From IMG/VR virus record IMGVR_UViG_3300038456_000361, positions 1-64,000 of that record: a stretch of 64,000 nucleotides of DNA; one strand, given 5' to 3'. Source of the DNA: a virus. Shown one piece after another: positions 9,823 to 18,935 of this stretch. A program made the translations under genes and the position numbers. Below the pieces are notes generated by a model. The model had not been told where the DNA came from and did no database searches. It saw only the letters and a list, made by a program, of their open reading frames with translations. Within the stretch, counting starts at the first letter, position 1. Each line of letters begins with the position of its first letter.

Positions 9823-12344
9823 TGCACGTCGAAGGCCACGGGGAGGATGTTGCTGCTCCCGGCCACGCCCACGCCCATGTAGATGCGCGCGCTCGGCCCG
9901 TTCACGGCCACGCTCACGCTCTGGACGCCCGTGAAGGTGGGGTCGCCGTCGAAAAGCCCCTTGGCGGCCGCGAGGATGGTCGTGGCGGGCGTGTCGGCGA
10001 TGCTCTGGCCCACGAGCTTGGGGAATCCGTAGTAGGGGTGGTGGATGAGCGTGCCCTTGGGGGTGTTGAAGGCCAGCCACACGCTCTGGATGACGTTGTT
10101 GATGCCGATGGCGAGCCGGCAGTCCCCGTCCGGGGTGACCACGAGGTCACCCTGGCTCGTGAGCAGGAGGTCCACGCCCCCGATTTGGAACCAGTCCTTG
10201 TACGTGAGCCCGGGGATGCCGGGCGTGTCGTACTCGGGCGTGCTCGCGGCCTGCGCCGAGGGGATGTATAGGCTCATTTGGGAGTTTACTGTCCCCGGGA
10301 GGAAGGCCTGCAGGAACGCGCCCTGCGCGGTCGTGTACGAGCCCAGGTTCGGGGTCCCGTCGAGGATGAGCACGTAGTAGCTGCCGCCGTTGACGGGGGT
10401 GATGCTGACGATGTGCCTGGCGAGACGCGGTTGCCCGCCCGCGTACACGTACACGAGCTGCTGCGTCTCCAGGTTCTGCACGCTCGAGACCGTGACCTGG
10501 CTGCCGTTGCCGTTCGTGAGGAAGGGGATGGTGAAGCCGACCTCGTCCACGTAGGGCTCGCGGAGCCCGTTCAGCGCCGCTATCTCCTCCCAGCGGTCTG
10601 GCGTGCCCAGGTAGGTCGCCGCGAGCACCTCGAGGGTGCCCCCGTAGGGGAAGGGCACGAGGAACTTGCCGGGGCTGCTCTGGAAGGGGATTTGCGTGCC
10701 CGCGTAGAAGCCCGCCGCGTAGTCCATGGGGTTCGTGGGGACGGCCGTGAGGTTGTTGTAGGCGGCGTAGCGGTTCAGCTGCATGATGAAGGCGTTGAAC
10801 TGGAAGAGGACCTCGAAGTCGTTGTCGCTGGGCGTGCGCGACGCCGGCAGGGGCACGCGGTTGAAGGTGGCGTTGAACGTGGGGTCGCCCGCGCCCACGA
10901 AGTCCGCGAAGTTCTCACCCGCGGCCTGGGTGCTCTCGAGCACGTTCGCGAAGTCCTGGCGCGTGAAGGCGCGCACGCGATTGCGCTCGGCCGTGATTTT
11001 TGCTTGCACGACCGAGGGGATGTTCAGGTCCGAGGTGTTGATGGTGGAGAAGTACTGGTAGTACTGCTTGGGGTTCGCGAAGATGGTGCTCAGGGGGTCG
11101 CCCGCGCTCGGGCCGTAGAGCGTGCTCAGGTTCTGGTTCGCCGTCGGGGGCACCGTGGACGTCATGGGGGCGCCACTGCTGGACCTCGTGCTGCGCGTGC
11201 TCGTGTTCCCCGAGCCCACCTGGTCCTTGGTGCTCCTCAGGGCCGCGGCCTGGATGAGCCGCTGGAACTGGGGGTTGATGCCCGCCGGGGCCGTGGTGGG
11301 ATTGGCGTAGACGGCGATGACGGCGCCCTTCAGGGCGGCGATGACCTGGTCGGGGAGGTCCGCGACCGTGTACACCTGTCCTATCTGGTCCTTGCCCCAG
11401 GCGCTCGTGCTCCTGAGGTTCTCGAGGAGGGTGGATGCGACGGCGTTGCCGGTGGCGCCCTGGAGGATGGTGATGTAGTCCTGGCTCTGCAGGGACACCT
11501 GGATGTCGGCTACGGCCCCGAGGAGCTGCCGCGTCGCCAGGGGCGTCTGGTTATTCGCCGTCACCCCGGAGTTGACGGGCTGGATGTTGTTGCCGTTGTA
11601 GTTGATGCGCTTCCACGCCTTCATCCTCAGGGTGAAGTTGTACTCCCAGGGGCTCGCGGAGCTGCGTTGCACGTCGAGGGCGCCCGGCGTCACCAGGTAC
11701 ACGGCCTGGTCCTTCCAGAGCGCGAGGGCCAGCCTTAGCGTGAGGCCACCCTTGGTCTTCTTGGCGGTGACGTAGCTCTCGAGGAACTGCTGCAGGAGCC
11801 GGATTTGGTAGTAGCCCGTCTCCGAGCCTGGCTCGTTCGGGACCGCGGAGGCGAAACTCGAGTTGGGCTCGACCCCGCCCTGGCCCGTGAACGCGGGGAC
11901 GCCGCTGATGCCTCCCGCGACCACGGCGTTCGCGGTGGCGCCCGTGAAGGGGGGCTGGCTCGAGCGCCCCGGCCACACGCCCGTCGTGCCCGAGAGGCTG
12001 ATGTTCCTGATGGGGGCGCCGTTATGCTGCTCCGTGATGCCCCCGAGGGTGACCGTGGTCTCGATGGCGAAGGGCGTGCTCAGCCCCAGCTCCTGCGGGG
12101 GGATGGGGAGCGTGAACGTGGCCTGGGGGCTGTAGTTCCCGTTCGCGTAGTTGAGGATGACGAGCTGGTAGGGGTAGCTCTGGTTCCACCTCTGGGGCTG
12201 GATGGTGGCGTAGTACCAGAACGGGTCCTGGGTGGTGGGGATGTTCAGGGACGAGAAGATGGTCGTGTCGGCGATGGCGGCGTTGCCGGCCACGGCCGTC
12301 GTCAGGCTCCCGCCTGTGGTTGCGTTAACACTCTCGTCGGGCAT
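9819..12344 (-). CDS. Baseplate wedge protein, LysM-like plus gp25-like
   Basis: This 841-residue protein combines regions that are separate in other myophages. The first 260 residues look like a tail or baseplate attachment domain. A region near 565-640 (TYLGTPDRWEEIAALNGL) resembles the LysM-like domain of gp53-type wedge proteins. The last 130 residues, with LVVTPDGDCRLAIGINNVIQ and TPKGTLIHHPYYG, resemble the gp25 / gpW-like wedge protein. It sits between the spike and J genes, the expected place for wedge components. The start is the ATG 10 nt after CAATCT. The gp25-like call is fairly secure; the N-terminal assignment is tentative. Confidence 0.7.
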   Translation of the reverse strand: MPDESVNATTGGSLTTAVAGNAAIADTTIFSSLNIPTTQDPFWYYATIQPQRWNQSYPYQLVILNYANGNYSPQATFTLPIPPQELGLSTPFAIETTVTLGGITEQHNGAPIRNISLSGTTGVWPGRSSQPPFTGATANAVVAGGISGVPAFTGQGGVEPNSSFASAVPNEPGSETGYYQIRLLQQFLESYVTAKKTKGGLTLRLALALWKDQAVYLVTPGALDVQRSSASPWEYNFTLRMKAWKRINYNGNNIQPVNSGVTANNQTPLATRQLLGAVADIQVSLQSQDYITILQGATGNAVASTLLENLRSTSAWGKDQIGQVYTVADLPDQVIAALKGAVIAVYANPTTAPAGINPQFQRLIQAAALRSTKDQVGSGNTSTRSTRSSSGAPMTSTVPPTANQNLSTLYGPSAGDPLSTIFANPKQYYQYFSTINTSDLNIPSVVQAKITAERNRVRAFTRQDFANVLESTQAAGENFADFVGAGDPTFNATFNRVPLPASRTPSDNDFEVLFQFNAFIMQLNRYAAYNNLTAVPTNPMDYAAGFYAGTQIPFQSSPGKFLVPFPYGGTLEVLAATYLGTPDRWEEIAALNGLREPYVDEVGFTIPFLTNGNGSQVTVSSVQNLETQQLVYVYAGGQPRLARHIVSITPVNGGSYYVLILDGTPNLGSYTTAQGAFLQAFLPGTVNSQMSLYIPSAQAASTPEYDTPGIPGLTYKDWFQIGGVDLLLTSQGDLVVTPDGDCRLAIGINNVIQSVWLAFNTPKGTLIHHPYYGFPKLVGQSIADTPATTILAAAKGLFDGDPTFTGVQSVSVAVNGPSARIYMGVGVAGSSNILPVAFDVH

Positions 12345-12353
12345 GGTGTCTAC

Positions 12354-12362
12354 TAGATTGCC
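12354..12362 (-). promoter_or_regulatory. Late promoter-like motif GGCAATCTA
   Basis: Located directly after the stop codon of the 12363 gene. CAATCT lies 10 nt before the ATG of the wedge gene at 12344. Confidence 0.6.
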
Positions 12363-12686
12363 TTAGGGTAACTTGGGGATGGAGCTGGCGGGGCACTCGT
12401 AGGGCACGCCCGGGGGCAGGGCCTGGGCCGCGGCCGTGGCGGCCGCCTGGGCCTGGGCGAGCGCCTCCTGGTACGCCTGCTGCGCCGCCGCCTGTATGGC
12501 TGCCTGTGCCACGGCCTGGAGCTGCTGCTGGGCCTCGGTGATGAGCGAGCCCGCCCCCGCGGACTGCGCGGCCTGGATGACCTGCTGGGCCTCGACGACA
12601 GCCTGCTGTGCCGCGGCGGCGGTGGCGCGTGCGCACGCGAGGACCTGGCGTTGGAGTTTGATGCTGAGTGCGACCGTGGATGCCAT
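12363..12686 (-). CDS. Ala/Gln-rich helical protein, baseplate region
   Basis: The gene encodes 107 residues, mostly Ala, Gln and Val in long helices (for example QQAVVEAQQVIQAAQSAGAG), ending in a Pro-rich tail with one Cys. The composition predicts a coiled coil or helical bundle. No family is recognised. It sits between the spike and wedge genes and is probably a minor baseplate or assembly protein. An AGAGAGGG Shine-Dalgarno candidate overlaps the end of the spike gene. Confidence 0.65.
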   Translation of the reverse strand: MASTVALSIKLQRQVLACARATAAAAQQAVVEAQQVIQAAQSAGAGSLITEAQQQLQAVAQAAIQAAAQQAYQEALAQAQAAATAAAQALPPGVPYECPASSIPKLP

Positions 12687-12703
12687 AATGGGGGTAACCC
12701 TCT

Positions 12704-13747
12704 CTAATCGTTACTGTTCTTGCCGGACACGAAGGTGGTTGCCTGCGCCTCGAAAGCGTCCACGGACGCACCCCAGGCCTCGAGCAGCGGCGCCGCTGCG
12801 GTCAGGGACGCCCCGGCGGTGACCAGGAAGGGCTGGGCGAGAGGGAAGGCAGAGGCGCCCCCCGCCGAGGTCAGGGCCGCCCCGGCCACGCCCAGGAGCG
12901 CGCCTATGGCCTGCGCCTGCGCGGACACTGCGGTGTCCATGGTCGTCTGGGCGAAACGGTAGTTGCTGAACAGGGGCATGGCGTTGTTGCCCCCGCCCAT
13001 GACGATGCCCGAGCTTTGGATGTTCACCTGGCCGGCGCACGTGAGGTTGAGCTGGGAGTTCGCGGCCACGTTCACGACGTTGTTCGTCTGGTCGATGGTG
13101 ACGCTCTGGAGGGCGTCCGCGCTCGTGAAGCTGATGCTCCCGTCCTGGGTCATGCGTACCACGCTCCCCTGGGCGTCCTCGGAGGCGCTGTCAGCCAGGC
13201 TGCCGTCGGCGTTGGTGGCGCCGTTGAAGGTCACCGCCAGCTCCCCGGCGCTGTTGATGACGACGTTGAGGCCGTTGAACTCGAACTCGAGGTTGTGCCC
13301 GTCGGACTGCTGGTCGACGTTGTCGTCGTTGGTGGCGTCCCGGGTGCCCCCGAGGATGACGGCCTGCGCGGTGTCGCCGTTGACGCAGAGGAGCAGCACC
13401 TTCGCTCCCTCCCCGTACTGGCCCGGCTGGGGCGGGTCGCCCTCGGCCGTGGTCCTGAGGGTGTACCTGAGGATGTCCGCCACGCTCCCGAAGAGGTTGC
13501 TCAGGGACACGCAGTTGTAGAAGGTGTTCACGTTCGAGCCCGCGCCGTCCTGCTGCGCCACCATGACCACGTACTCGATGTACTTCTTCAGCTGCCCGGT
13601 GTTGCTCGCCGCCGAGGGGTAGACGATGCTCTGCACCTCGCCCCAGCGCAGGCTCAGGTTCGTCTGGTCGTCGTAGTCCTTCGAACGCCCCATGGTCTCG
13701 AGACCGAGGAAGTGGGGGATGATGGACCCGTCTGCCAGTCTGGACAT
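12704..13747 (-). CDS. Baseplate spike / gpV-like OB-fold protein
   Basis: The protein has 347 residues. The N-terminal region (LRWGEVQSIVYPS, later PGQYGEGAKVLLLCVNGD) looks like the OB-fold of phage spike proteins of the gpV/gp5 type. A repetitive beta-rich segment around residues 140-260 (QSVTIDQTNNVVNVAANSQ) resembles the needle helix. An Ala-rich C-terminus follows. Immediately upstream is the hub gene, the usual partner. The stop of the hub gene (TAG) lies 4 nt before this ATG. Hub-spike-wedge order supports the role. No lysozyme domain is visible. Confidence 0.65.
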   Translation of the reverse strand: MSRLADGSIIPHFLGLETMGRSKDYDDQTNLSLRWGEVQSIVYPSAASNTGQLKKYIEYVVMVAQQDGAGSNVNTFYNCVSLSNLFGSVADILRYTLRTTAEGDPPQPGQYGEGAKVLLLCVNGDTAQAVILGGTRDATNDDNVDQQSDGHNLEFEFNGLNVVINSAGELAVTFNGATNADGSLADSASEDAQGSVVRMTQDGSISFTSADALQSVTIDQTNNVVNVAANSQLNLTCAGQVNIQSSGIVMGGGNNAMPLFSNYRFAQTTMDTAVSAQAQAIGALLGVAGAALTSAGGASAFPLAQPFLVTAGASLTAAAPLLEAWGASVDAFEAQATTFVSGKNSND

Positions 13748-13750
13748 GTG

Positions 13751-15811
13751 CTAGGCCACTCCCGTTCCGTCGCTACCGCCCGGGACCTGGAAATCCCCCG
13801 CGGAGGCCGTGGAGGGAGCCACCGCCCCCGTCGCGGTCCCGAACTGCGAGGTCGTGGTCGTGCTGGTCTGGGCGTCGTAGGTGAGCCCGGGGTTGTACTG
13901 GGTCTGGTCGTCACCGGTCGTGGCCGCGTAGATGCCGATGTCCTGGTGGTCGACGGGCACGAGCGCGAGGGGGTCGTGGTCACTGCGGAGCCCGTGCGAG
14001 AAGTTGACTGTGGTGTGGAAGGCGCGCTTGCCGTCGACTATCCTCGCCGTGTGCAGCACGGTCTCGATGTGGGCGACGACGCCGTCGAACTCGATGTTGT
14101 CACCGATGCAGATGGGGGCCGTGATGCCGTGCATGTTGAGGGTGCCCGTGAGGTCCAGGTGCATGCCCATGCGCCAGTCCGACACGAGGGCCATCCACAG
14201 GCTCGGCCCGAAGCCCCCCGAGGCGGCCGTGATGTCCGAGGGGGCACAGCTCACCTGGGAGATGTGCGCGCGCAGGCCCGAGCGCTTGACGTCCGCGAGG
14301 TCCTGAATCGGGGGGTTCTTGACAATCTGGGCCTGGGCGGTGTTGTCCCTGAGGGTGTGCACGGGCTGACCGTAGATGTGCACGAAGTTGCAACGAAGGG
14401 CGTCCGTCTTGGAGAGCCTCGCGCTCGTCACGAGCAGGGGGTGCACCTCCCACCGGGGAAGCTCGAGGAAGCGCGTGAGGGGGAGTTCGACCCCCTGCGT
14501 GTACGCGCTCTGCAGGTACTGGTTGTTGACGATGGCACCCGGGGCGGTGGAGGTGCCCGGAGCCGCCTGCAGGGTGTTCGCGAACACGTCCGAGGTGAAG
14601 GGAATCTGGCGGATGATGAGCGAGGGCACCACGAGCCCGTTCTCGTTCACCCTCAGGGTGACGTAGCGCTCGTTGATGGCCTCGTTGACGTACTTGCCGA
14701 TGAGCGTCCACACCGTGGGGCTGCCCGTGAACTCGGGGAAGTTGGGTGTGAACGCGCCCAGCAGGGGTTTGGGCGTGAAGGAGTAGTTGTTGCTCCCGCC
14801 CTCGGTGTTGCTCCCCACGGTCAACCCGTCGGGCTTGAAGATGTCCTTGATGCTCTGGGACGCGCTCTGGGTGTAGTTCTGGACCCCGATGATGGCCTCC
14901 GTGAAATCGAAACCCGAGAGCGTGACCCCGACGTGTGTGGGGTTGGTCTTGCCGATGAGGGCCCCGACCTGCGAGGGTATCAGGTACGCGTAGGGGGCGT
15001 CCTCGGCCTGGACCCCGTTGTCCTGCCCGATGGCGCCCGCCACCGTGGAGGGCACGCCCGCCGCGTTTGGGTCCGGCTGCTGGATGGCGGGAGGCAGACC
15101 CGCGCCGAGCAGGAGGTGCATGAGGAAGGGCACCGCCTTCTGGGTGCGTACCACCGAATCCCCGCTGATGAAGTCCTCCACCTTCTGGGCGAGTTTCGCC
15201 AGGAAGTTCCCCAGCCGGGCGTTCGTGCTGTCGAGGAGCGCGGGGTTGAAGAAGACCACGGATTCCATCTCCATGAAGCTCGAGGCCTGGAGGTCGTAGC
15301 TCACGGTCCTCGGGCCGCCCGGGGCCTGCGTGAGCGTCTTCCCCATGGACATGACCCTGCCGATGAACTTGAAGCCATCCTGCGGGAGGTTGCAGGGCTG
15401 GGTGTAGTCCTGGGCGTAGATGCGCTTCAGCAACGCCTTAGCGTCGTCCTCGCTCTGGAGAATCCAGGCCGCGCACCAGTCCCCGGGGGAGATGGCCGAG
15501 AGGTAGTTGGTGTCGCCAAAGGTGAGCACGGCCTGCATGTTCCCAATGGGGGTGTCCTTGCTCGTGTGCACCGACAGGGTCGTGCAGTCGCTGGTGATAA
15601 TCAGGGGAGCCCCGTTCGTCTTCACGGCCATGCTCGGGTCGGGGTCGTAGCTCTTCTCCTTGAGACGGGAGAAGGTGACCTCCTCCTGGAAGGGGAAGAC
15701 GGCGATGACCCAGTAGGGGTTGAGGGGGACCTCGTCGGCCAGGAGTGTGGCGTCCTGGCCCTGGCTGAGCCCGTAGAAGTCGTTGATGAGCTTGTACGCG
15801 GGCGCCGTCAT
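13751..15811 (-). CDS. Baseplate hub protein (gp27-like)
   Basis: The protein has 686 residues and lies between the tape measure and spike genes. The N-terminus (YWVIAVFPFQEEVTFSRLKE) and central region with repeated beta segments fit a hub that caps the tail tube and carries the spike. The region NMHGITAPICIGDNIEFDGV near residue 565 has the look of hub domain folds with a tail-protein phi29-like OB element. The C-terminal 70 residues are low-complexity Thr/Ser/Gly. The role is assigned mostly from position and size; sequence similarity was not searched. Confidence 0.6.
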   Translation of the reverse strand: MTAPAYKLINDFYGLSQGQDATLLADEVPLNPYWVIAVFPFQEEVTFSRLKEKSYDPDPSMAVKTNGAPLIITSDCTTLSVHTSKDTPIGNMQAVLTFGDTNYLSAISPGDWCAAWILQSEDDAKALLKRIYAQDYTQPCNLPQDGFKFIGRVMSMGKTLTQAPGGPRTVSYDLQASSFMEMESVVFFNPALLDSTNARLGNFLAKLAQKVEDFISGDSVVRTQKAVPFLMHLLLGAGLPPAIQQPDPNAAGVPSTVAGAIGQDNGVQAEDAPYAYLIPSQVGALIGKTNPTHVGVTLSGFDFTEAIIGVQNYTQSASQSIKDIFKPDGLTVGSNTEGGSNNYSFTPKPLLGAFTPNFPEFTGSPTVWTLIGKYVNEAINERYVTLRVNENGLVVPSLIIRQIPFTSDVFANTLQAAPGTSTAPGAIVNNQYLQSAYTQGVELPLTRFLELPRWEVHPLLVTSARLSKTDALRCNFVHIYGQPVHTLRDNTAQAQIVKNPPIQDLADVKRSGLRAHISQVSCAPSDITAASGGFGPSLWMALVSDWRMGMHLDLTGTLNMHGITAPICIGDNIEFDGVVAHIETVLHTARIVDGKRAFHTTVNFSHGLRSDHDPLALVPVDHQDIGIYAATTGDDQTQYNPGLTYDAQTSTTTTSQFGTATGAVAPSTASAGDFQVPGGSDGTGVA

Positions 15812-15814
15812 GCC

Positions 15815-18322
15815 TTATTTCTCATTGTGTAGTCTGTTGGGACCGCCCTTGCCGCCCACGGTGCCAATGCCGGGCTTGGCCTTCTCATCCGCGCGCCTCT
15901 TGTCCGAGGCTTCGATGAACTCGTCCACGTTCTCGCTCGTCATCCCGAAGGCCTTGAGGGCCTTGCGTGCCACCCACTCGAGGGCGTCCCCGAGGTGCTC
16001 GGCGTTCGCCTCCAGCTCCTTCACGGCACCCCCGAAGGCGGTCATGGCGGGCGCGAGGACGTCCGAAGAGGCCTTGATGATGCCCATGTTGGCGTCGACG
16101 GTCTCCTTGTCGTTCTTGGCCACCTCGGCCTGCGCCCGGAGTGCCTCCTCGGATGAAGCACTCTTGACGCGACCCCGGCCACCCACATTCAGGTCACTGC
16201 CGAAGCCCGTCGTGGTCTTGATGAAACCCGCCCAGCCGGCGTCGTCGCTGATGCCCGTCTCGGCGCCGCCCGCACCTAGGTTTTCCGCGAGGTCCCGCGC
16301 CGCGGCCGTGCCCTTGATGATGCCGTGCATCTTCATGTACGCGCCGACGTCACCCCCGGCTTCGTTCTGCACAGCCATGATAGCGCGCTGCCCCGGGTCC
16401 GCGCCTGTCTCCTGCGCGGCCGCGCGTCCGATGAGGGAGGCGCCGCTCTTCCTCACGAATTCCGAGACCTCCTCCTTGGTGATGCCGTGGGCGGCCATCC
16501 ACTTCTTGGTGGAGGCGCTCGCGTTCGGGCTGAGGATGTCCGCGACGAGGTTGGGGTCCTTGCCGAAGACCGTCGAGAGATACTGCTGGCGGCTCATGTC
16601 CCCGCCACCGAAGGCGGTGCCCGCGTTCGCGAAATTGACGGCCTGCTGGTACTGGTCGATGCCACCCCCGAGGAGCCCGCTCATGAGCTGGAGCCCGCCC
16701 TGGGCCTCGCGGGTGTTCCAGAGGTCGCCCTCGCCACCCGTGGTGCCGAAGCCCTGCTGCATCGCCCCCAGGAGCCCGAGGCCCGTGGTCTGCACCCCGG
16801 CCGCGCCGAGCGTGCCCGCGGCGAGCCCGCCCATGCCCATGGCGGCGGCGTCGAGGCCACCCATGCCCATGACCCCGCCTAGGAAGCGCCCGCTGGCGCC
16901 CCCGATGGCCGCCTGGCCGGCGAGCCCACCGGCGCCACCCCAGGCCCCGCCCGCGCCTATGGCGCCAGCGATGAGAGCCTGCGCGCTTCGCGCCCCGGAG
17001 ATGCGCACCTGCTCGGCCGCCGCGGCGTCATCGGCCTGGAGGACGCCCCGGTTCGCGAGGGCGATAGCGCGTTCGTGCAGGGGGTCCCCGTAGCCGACCT
17101 CGATGCCCGCGTAGTCGTAGTCGGCCTGGTATTTCTTGTAGTCTATGAGTTCGTCCTTGTTGGACTTCGTGAGCTTGCCGTTGACGTTCTTCCAGTAGCC
17201 GCCCCCGTACCCGTACTGGCGTTCGAGCCCTATCTGGGTCCCAATCTGGCCCTGGAACCGGTTGATGGCGGTCATCATGGGCAGGCCGGTGCTCTGCATG
17301 GCGTTCTCGGCCACGGCCGCCATGGCCTGTCCGCGGAGGGCCGCGGCTCGCTGCTCGTTGAAGGCGGCGTCACGGAACTTGGTGATGTCCATGTCCAGGA
17401 CCCCACTCATGTCCCCGAGCATGGTCTGCCACTCGTCGGCCGTCTTGGCGCCCTTGATGCTCTCCATGACCTTGTTGTACTTGTCGAAGCCCCCGCCGGT
17501 GAGCCCACCCCCGAGGAACAGGGACTTGTACCCGGTACCGATGTCCTGGTTGTACGCGCCCTGGTACATGCCACCCCAGGTCTTGCCCTGCGCGGCCATG
17601 AGATTCGACTGCCAGACAGAGCCGCCGGAGCCCATCATGCCCGCGAACTGCTGTCCCACGTTCAGGACCATCTTGATGGCGCCCAGGCCGATGGCGCTCT
17701 TGACGGCCTCGTCGGTGAACGTGGGTGGCGCCTTCCCCGCGCCCCCGGCTGCGACGGCGGCCGAGGGTGTGCCCGCGCCTCCACCGCCACCGCCGCCACC
17801 ACCACTTATGGGCCGGCCGTAGGCGTCGTAGAGAGTGGGTCCGGCCCCGCCACCGACGGAGGAGACGTCCCCGAGTTTACCGTAGGTGTTGACGAGGTTG
17901 TTGAGCTTGCTCTGGAGGCTGTCGATGTTGCGCCCCTGGTCCAGGGCGCTCGCGCGCACCGCCTCCGTGAGGGACTTGATGGCGTCCGCGCTGGAAGTGG
18001 CGACGCCCTTGAGGGCTTGGGCGTCGTTCGTGACCGCGCCGGTGATGCGCTGCAGGGGGTTCTGCTGGGCCGTGAGGTTGGTGTTGCCGGCCAGGGGTCT
18101 CCCGTCGGGCCCAACGAGGCCACCGCCGCCGAGGAGGCTGGCTCCGCCGCCGCCACCCCCGCCGCCGATGGTGCCCCCGCCGATGCTCGTATGCTTGAGC
18201 ACGTTCGCGAGCTTCGTGGCCTCGATGATTAGCTCGCCGATGGCCTGCTTGGCGCGCTGCACCGAGGCCGTATCGACCGTAAAACTGAGTTTTACCTGCT
18301 TATCGCTTTCCCCAGCGGCCAT
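15815..18322 (-). CDS. Tail tape measure protein
   Basis: The protein has 835 residues. The N-terminus VKLSFTVDTASVQRAKQAIG is the classic start of phage tape measure and tail length proteins. Gly-rich linkers (GGGGGGG runs near residues 45-60 and 170-180) follow. Long Ala/Gly-rich helical regions near 410-560 (MGGLDAAAMGMGGLAAGTLG) are probable membrane-active segments used in DNA ejection. The gene follows two likely chaperone genes and precedes the hub, as expected. The start overlaps the stop of the HNH gene (TAATG). At 835 residues it would specify a rather short tail if the usual length rule holds. Confidence 0.85.
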   Translation of the reverse strand: MAAGESDKQVKLSFTVDTASVQRAKQAIGELIIEATKLANVLKHTSIGGGTIGGGGGGGGASLLGGGGLVGPDGRPLAGNTNLTAQQNPLQRITGAVTNDAQALKGVATSSADAIKSLTEAVRASALDQGRNIDSLQSKLNNLVNTYGKLGDVSSVGGGAGPTLYDAYGRPISGGGGGGGGGAGTPSAAVAAGGAGKAPPTFTDEAVKSAIGLGAIKMVLNVGQQFAGMMGSGGSVWQSNLMAAQGKTWGGMYQGAYNQDIGTGYKSLFLGGGLTGGGFDKYNKVMESIKGAKTADEWQTMLGDMSGVLDMDITKFRDAAFNEQRAAALRGQAMAAVAENAMQSTGLPMMTAINRFQGQIGTQIGLERQYGYGGGYWKNVNGKLTKSNKDELIDYKKYQADYDYAGIEVGYGDPLHERAIALANRGVLQADDAAAAEQVRISGARSAQALIAGAIGAGGAWGGAGGLAGQAAIGGASGRFLGGVMGMGGLDAAAMGMGGLAAGTLGAAGVQTTGLGLLGAMQQGFGTTGGEGDLWNTREAQGGLQLMSGLLGGGIDQYQQAVNFANAGTAFGGGDMSRQQYLSTVFGKDPNLVADILSPNASASTKKWMAAHGITKEEVSEFVRKSGASLIGRAAAQETGADPGQRAIMAVQNEAGGDVGAYMKMHGIIKGTAAARDLAENLGAGGAETGISDDAGWAGFIKTTTGFGSDLNVGGRGRVKSASSEEALRAQAEVAKNDKETVDANMGIIKASSDVLAPAMTAFGGAVKELEANAEHLGDALEWVARKALKAFGMTSENVDEFIEASDKRRADEKAKPGIGTVGGKGGPNRLHNEK

Positions 18323-18918
18323 TAGACGCCCTTATTGCTCTTTCTTAGATTCTCTTCAGCCCAGAGGGGCTGCAGATTGGTGTAGCGGAAGCACTGACGC
18401 TGTTGCTCAGGGTCACTCAGGTCAAAGTCTGCACAGGGGCGGATGTGGTCAATGTGCCAACCACGGTATCCGTAGTTCTCCCAGGTCATATCCGGCTTGA
18501 ACTGTGATTCCAGGTGCTTCTTGAGTTCCTCTGGAGTACATCCCAAAAGCTCAAGGGTCCTTGCGGACTTGGTAAATCCCTTGATTGCTTGACGAACGCG
18601 ATGTCTGAGGTTTTTTGTCAATCTAAACGCCTCATCCACCTGAATGCGGGCCTTCTCGTAAACCCGCACCTTGACCTTGATTTCTTCGGTGTGAGCCGCA
18701 TAATAGGCGGCGCTCGCGTCCTTCAGCTCTTCTTTGTTGGCCTCTCGCCAAATCTTATTTTGGGCCCTCATCTTGTCCTTATTGGCCTGGTAATAAGCGG
18801 CCTGGTAGGCCTTGTTCTTTTCAGAGTGGGCATTTCTGTAAGCCCGGCCCTGTTCAGGATGAGCCATTCTGTAAGCGCGGTTCCTGGCGCGGTTCTTGGC
18901 GGGGTCCTTGTAGGGCAT
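18322..18918 (-). CDS. HNH homing endonuclease with tandem helical repeats
   Basis: The protein has 198 residues. It starts MPYKDPAKNRARNRAYRMAH and has several imperfect repeats of about 11-14 residues built around AYR/YY-x-x-(A/T)-(H/N). The C-terminal HNH core is WHIDHIRPCADFDLSDPEQQ followed by YTNLQPLWAEEN. It resembles the endonuclease at 62944-63684. It lies between a late motif (7 nt from its ATG) and the tape measure gene, and overlaps that gene by one base of its stop codon. It has lower GC than its neighbours. This is probably a mobile free-standing homing endonuclease. Confidence 0.9.
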   Translation of the reverse strand: MPYKDPAKNRARNRAYRMAHPEQGRAYRNAHSEKNKAYQAAYYQANKDKMRAQNKIWREANKEELKDASAAYYAAHTEEIKVKVRVYEKARIQVDEAFRLTKNLRHRVRQAIKGFTKSARTLELLGCTPEELKKHLESQFKPDMTWENYGYRGWHIDHIRPCADFDLSDPEQQRQCFRYTNLQPLWAEENLRKSNKGV

Positions 18919-18924
18919 GTAACT

Positions 18925-18933
18925 TAGATTGCT
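18925..18933 (-). promoter_or_regulatory. Late promoter-like motif, 7 nt from ATG
   Basis: AGCAATCTA on the minus strand. CAATCT is exactly 7 nt before the ATG of the HNH gene at 18918. Confidence 0.65.
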
Positions 18934-18935
18934 GG

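Noticed and set aside
13016-15832. A 938-codon plus-strand open frame across the spike and hub genes
   Set aside because: It is antisense to well-supported baseplate genes and has a Val/Gly/His/Arg-rich composition typical of GC-rich shadow frames; no promoter or Shine-Dalgarno supports it.
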